A stretch of 46,401 nt of DNA from Candidatus Hydrogenedentota bacterium (GTDB taxonomy: Bacteria; Hydrogenedentota; Hydrogenedentia; Hydrogenedentales; CAITNO01), in assembly GCA_018056705.1 (NCBI GenBank), contig JAGPFE010000023.1:1-46401 (forward strand). The letters run 5' to 3'. Each line of letters starts with the position of its first letter. Within the stretch, counting starts at the first letter, position 1. The position numbers and the translations under genes were made by a program. Of this stretch, positions 44,702 through 46,401 are shown piece by piece. The notes beneath the pieces are model-generated. The model was not told where the DNA came from. It ran no database searches and was given only the letters and a program-made list of their open reading frames with translations.

Positions 44702-46335
44702 CACGAAATCTCCTTCTGTTGAATATTGTTCGGCATCGTATCCATAAACACGCCGTTGAACTCATATGCATATTTTCTATAATTCATTGCCATATTCATT
44801 GCATTTGAATCATTTATATTATGTTTTTTTATTATAGTATATATAATAATGAATAAACTGTGCGCATCTTCATAATGTGCGTACATGCTGGCGTTCCTGT
44901 ATGCGCACTTAAAACTTTCATCGTTAAACCGGACCATGGGCTTAAAGAGAAATTCCAGAATTTGTCCCATGGCATCCAGAACCCGGGGGCTTAAAGACAA
45001 CCGTTTCCGACACGCCATGTAGAGAGCCAGCGTGGCAACAGGCAACTCATCCTTAGGGGTTTTTCTTAGAAAGTACAGCAGTGCGGCATCGATCTCTTCA
45101 TGTTTCTCTGTCTGGGCCAGCACGAGTGCCGCCTTGGCACGCTCAAGCGGATCGCTGATGCGCCGCAAGTTGTAAATAGGCATCACGTGCTTTTCCATGG
45201 TCTCTTTCCACGCGTGCATGTGAATGACCTGGAGTTTCGCGAAATCGAGGTCCAGTCCGCAGGCCAGCTGGGGAAGGCTGTTTTCCAGGGCCATCAAACC
45301 AGTAACGCCAAGCAGGTCGGACGACACCTCCAGGTTCGCCTCCTCGGCCATCGCCTGCAACGCCGCCATCAGGGCCCGGATGTTGTTTTTGAGAATCAGG
45401 ATCCGGCGAATGGATACCTTAAATGGCGTTTGGTTCTTCTCGTCGGGAACGGAGAAGCTTGAAATTACATTCATTAGATATTCAGAAATATTTGCATTTA
45501 CACCATGGTTTTTCGCGTACAGTTCCCGACCCCGATCAAGCACGCGGCGCAACACTTCGGCAGGCATGGTCGGCTCGGCCTCGGCTCCACCTTGAATCAG
45601 CACGCGGCGGATGTCGTCGTTCATGTCCGACCAGTCGGGCACCCGGACGATGAAATGAAACCGATCCGCCAGCGCGTGATCCAGCGGCATGGCCCCGAAA
45701 TAACCGGATTCAGAGACGGTACCGTCATCGATCGTAACCGGATTCATGGCCGCCCAGCGGTAACGTAGTAACGGCAATTCAATGCCCTGCACCCGGCGTT
45801 CGTGGACAATCGGGAAAATCTTGTTCTGCAGTTCGGGACGGGTGCGATTAATCTCGTCAAAAAAGACGGCCTGTGCCTGCCAGATCGACGACGGCGTGGG
45901 GATGTACATTAACTCCCTGTTGTCTTCCGTGGGTACAGGCACGCCAACCAGGTCGTCGTAATTCAGCAGGCTGGCATTGTAAAACCGGCATTCGAGTCCG
46001 AGAACCTTGGCCAGGCGTTCAAAGAAGTAGGTTTTAGCGGTACCGTGCGTGCCGATGAGCAGCAATGGACCTTCCGTGATCAGGGAGGCGATGATAACCG
46101 GCTCAATTCGGTACCATCCATGCACGCCGAGGACACCCGACAACAGGGAAGATTTCCACAAGGATTTGAACAGGTCCTGCTGGGCGTCAGCGATTGTATT
46201 CAGGCAGGCATTCGGTGATTTTTTTCCTCTCCGCGCCGGTTTCGCCTGCTGGCCCTTACCCCGATTAGAGGAATCTGTTGCTTCGGGCGACGCGGCTTCC
46301 GGATGGTCGACGACTGCCTGCGCAAGTTCTTCCAT
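44701..46335 (-). CDS. MoxR-type AAA+ ATPase with additional C-terminal domain
   Basis: 544 residues. Residues 1-45 are a charged, basic, probably disordered leader. The AAA+ module (~50-290) has Walker A IGTHGTAKT (~94-102), Walker B AVFFDEINR (~156-164), the MoxR hallmark RPELQNKIFPIVHERRVQG, and sensor region WAAMNPVT. After a helical lid the C-terminal ~135 residues form domain A, which resembles the separate A2 protein. MoxR ATPases remodel proteins or complexes together with VWA partners, and a VWA gene lies two genes on. The start is ATG 46335, which has GGAGGT at 7 nt; that sequence itself lies within the alternative start codon context at 46350. The 66 bp to the window edge show no clear promoter, so more genes may lie upstream. 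Confidence 0.9.
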   Translation of the reverse strand: MEELAQAVVDHPEAASPEATDSSNRGKGQQAKPARRGKKSPNACLNTIADAQQDLFKSLWKSSLLSGVLGVHGWYRIEPVIIASLITEGPLLLIGTHGTAKTYFFERLAKVLGLECRFYNASLLNYDDLVGVPVPTEDNRELMYIPTPSSIWQAQAVFFDEINRTRPELQNKIFPIVHERRVQGIELPLLRYRWAAMNPVTIDDGTVSESGYFGAMPLDHALADRFHFIVRVPDWSDMNDDIRRVLIQGGAEAEPTMPAEVLRRVLDRGRELYAKNHGVNANISEYLMNVISSFSVPDEKNQTPFKVSIRRILILKNNIRALMAALQAMAEEANLEVSSDLLGVTGLMALENSLPQLACGLDLDFAKLQVIHMHAWKETMEKHVMPIYNLRRISDPLERAKAALVLAQTEKHEEIDAALLYFLRKTPKDELPVATLALYMACRKRLSLSPRVLDAMGQILEFLFKPMVRFNDESFKCAYRNASMYAHYEDAHSLFIIIYTIIKKHNINDSNAMNMAMNYRKYAYEFNGVFMDTMPNNIQQKEIS

Positions 46336-46401
46336 GCTGATGACCTCCATGGTTGGTTGGTTGAAAGGACCGGACTGGCCAACGCTGATGGCCTGCCCGG
46401 G

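Noticed and set aside
34058..46335. Calling the cassette BREX
   Set aside because: No BrxL/BrxC-type ATPase, PglZ phosphatase or BrxA/BrxB is recognisable; the ATPase is of the MoxR type.

Overview
The window is GC-rich bacterial DNA with dense, mostly sigma-70-type gene organisation and clear Shine-Dalgarno sequences. The gene set suggests a Gram-negative, free-living, carbohydrate-degrading bacterium: type II secretion/type IV pilus ATPase and platform protein, a FTLIELL-type pseudopilin, GH95 fucosidase, sulfatase-superfamily and neutral-ceramidase-family enzymes, D-lyxose isomerase, and LacI/GntR sugar-type regulators. This mix is common in uncultured lineages near the PVC group, Hydrogenedentota or Sumerlaeota. 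That placement is an impression from gene content only; no rRNA or other decisive marker is present.

Layout. 1-5.2 kb (+): 3' part of argG, a URO-D/MtaA-like protein, a ClC chloride transporter with CBS and TrkA-C-like domains, and an inositol-monophosphatase-family enzyme. 5.2-7.5 kb (-): pseudopilin with an EF-hand loop, a hexapeptide acyltransferase and a HAD phosphatase, behind a good sigma-70 promoter. 7.7-11.7 kb: GH95 fucosidase (+) converging on an NCS1 permease (-) with a strong shared terminator. 11.7-12.6 kb: gene-free, repeat-rich DNA (two repeat families plus a REP-like element). 12.6-17.4 kb (+): ECF sigma factor, a membrane-anchored helical-repeat partner, gspE and gspF. 17.5-19.8 kb (+): GntR and LacI regulators. 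19.8-22.5 kb (-): FHA-GAF-sigma54 activator coupled to a methyltransferase. 22.7-24.1 kb (+): sulfatase-superfamily enzyme with Thr at the nucleophile position. 24.2-24.4 kb (-): 56-residue (AAPAKK)x8 protein. 24.8-29.5 kb (-): probable four-gene operon of lyxose isomerase, polyol-type dehydrogenase, ceramidase-like enzyme and membrane protein. 29.9-34.0 kb (+): bifunctional Rel and uvrB.

The most notable region is 34.06-46.34 kb. It is a seven-gene, same-strand cassette that abuts uvrB and, read in transcription order, encodes: a MoxR-type AAA+ ATPase with an extra C-terminal domain (A); an unknown protein (B1); an HEXXH metallopeptidase-like/VWA protein; a stand-alone paralogue of the ATPase C-terminal domain (A2); a paralogue of B1 (B2); a 1169-residue Eco57I-like adenine methyltransferase; and a PLD-nuclease/SNF2-helicase fusion. 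Most junctions are overlapping or within 40 bp. I read it as a candidate defence (restriction-like) system that joins a MoxR-VWA module carrying duplicated A/B subunits to a methyltransferase plus nuclease-helicase pair. I do not recognise it as a named system, and its function is inferred, not shown.
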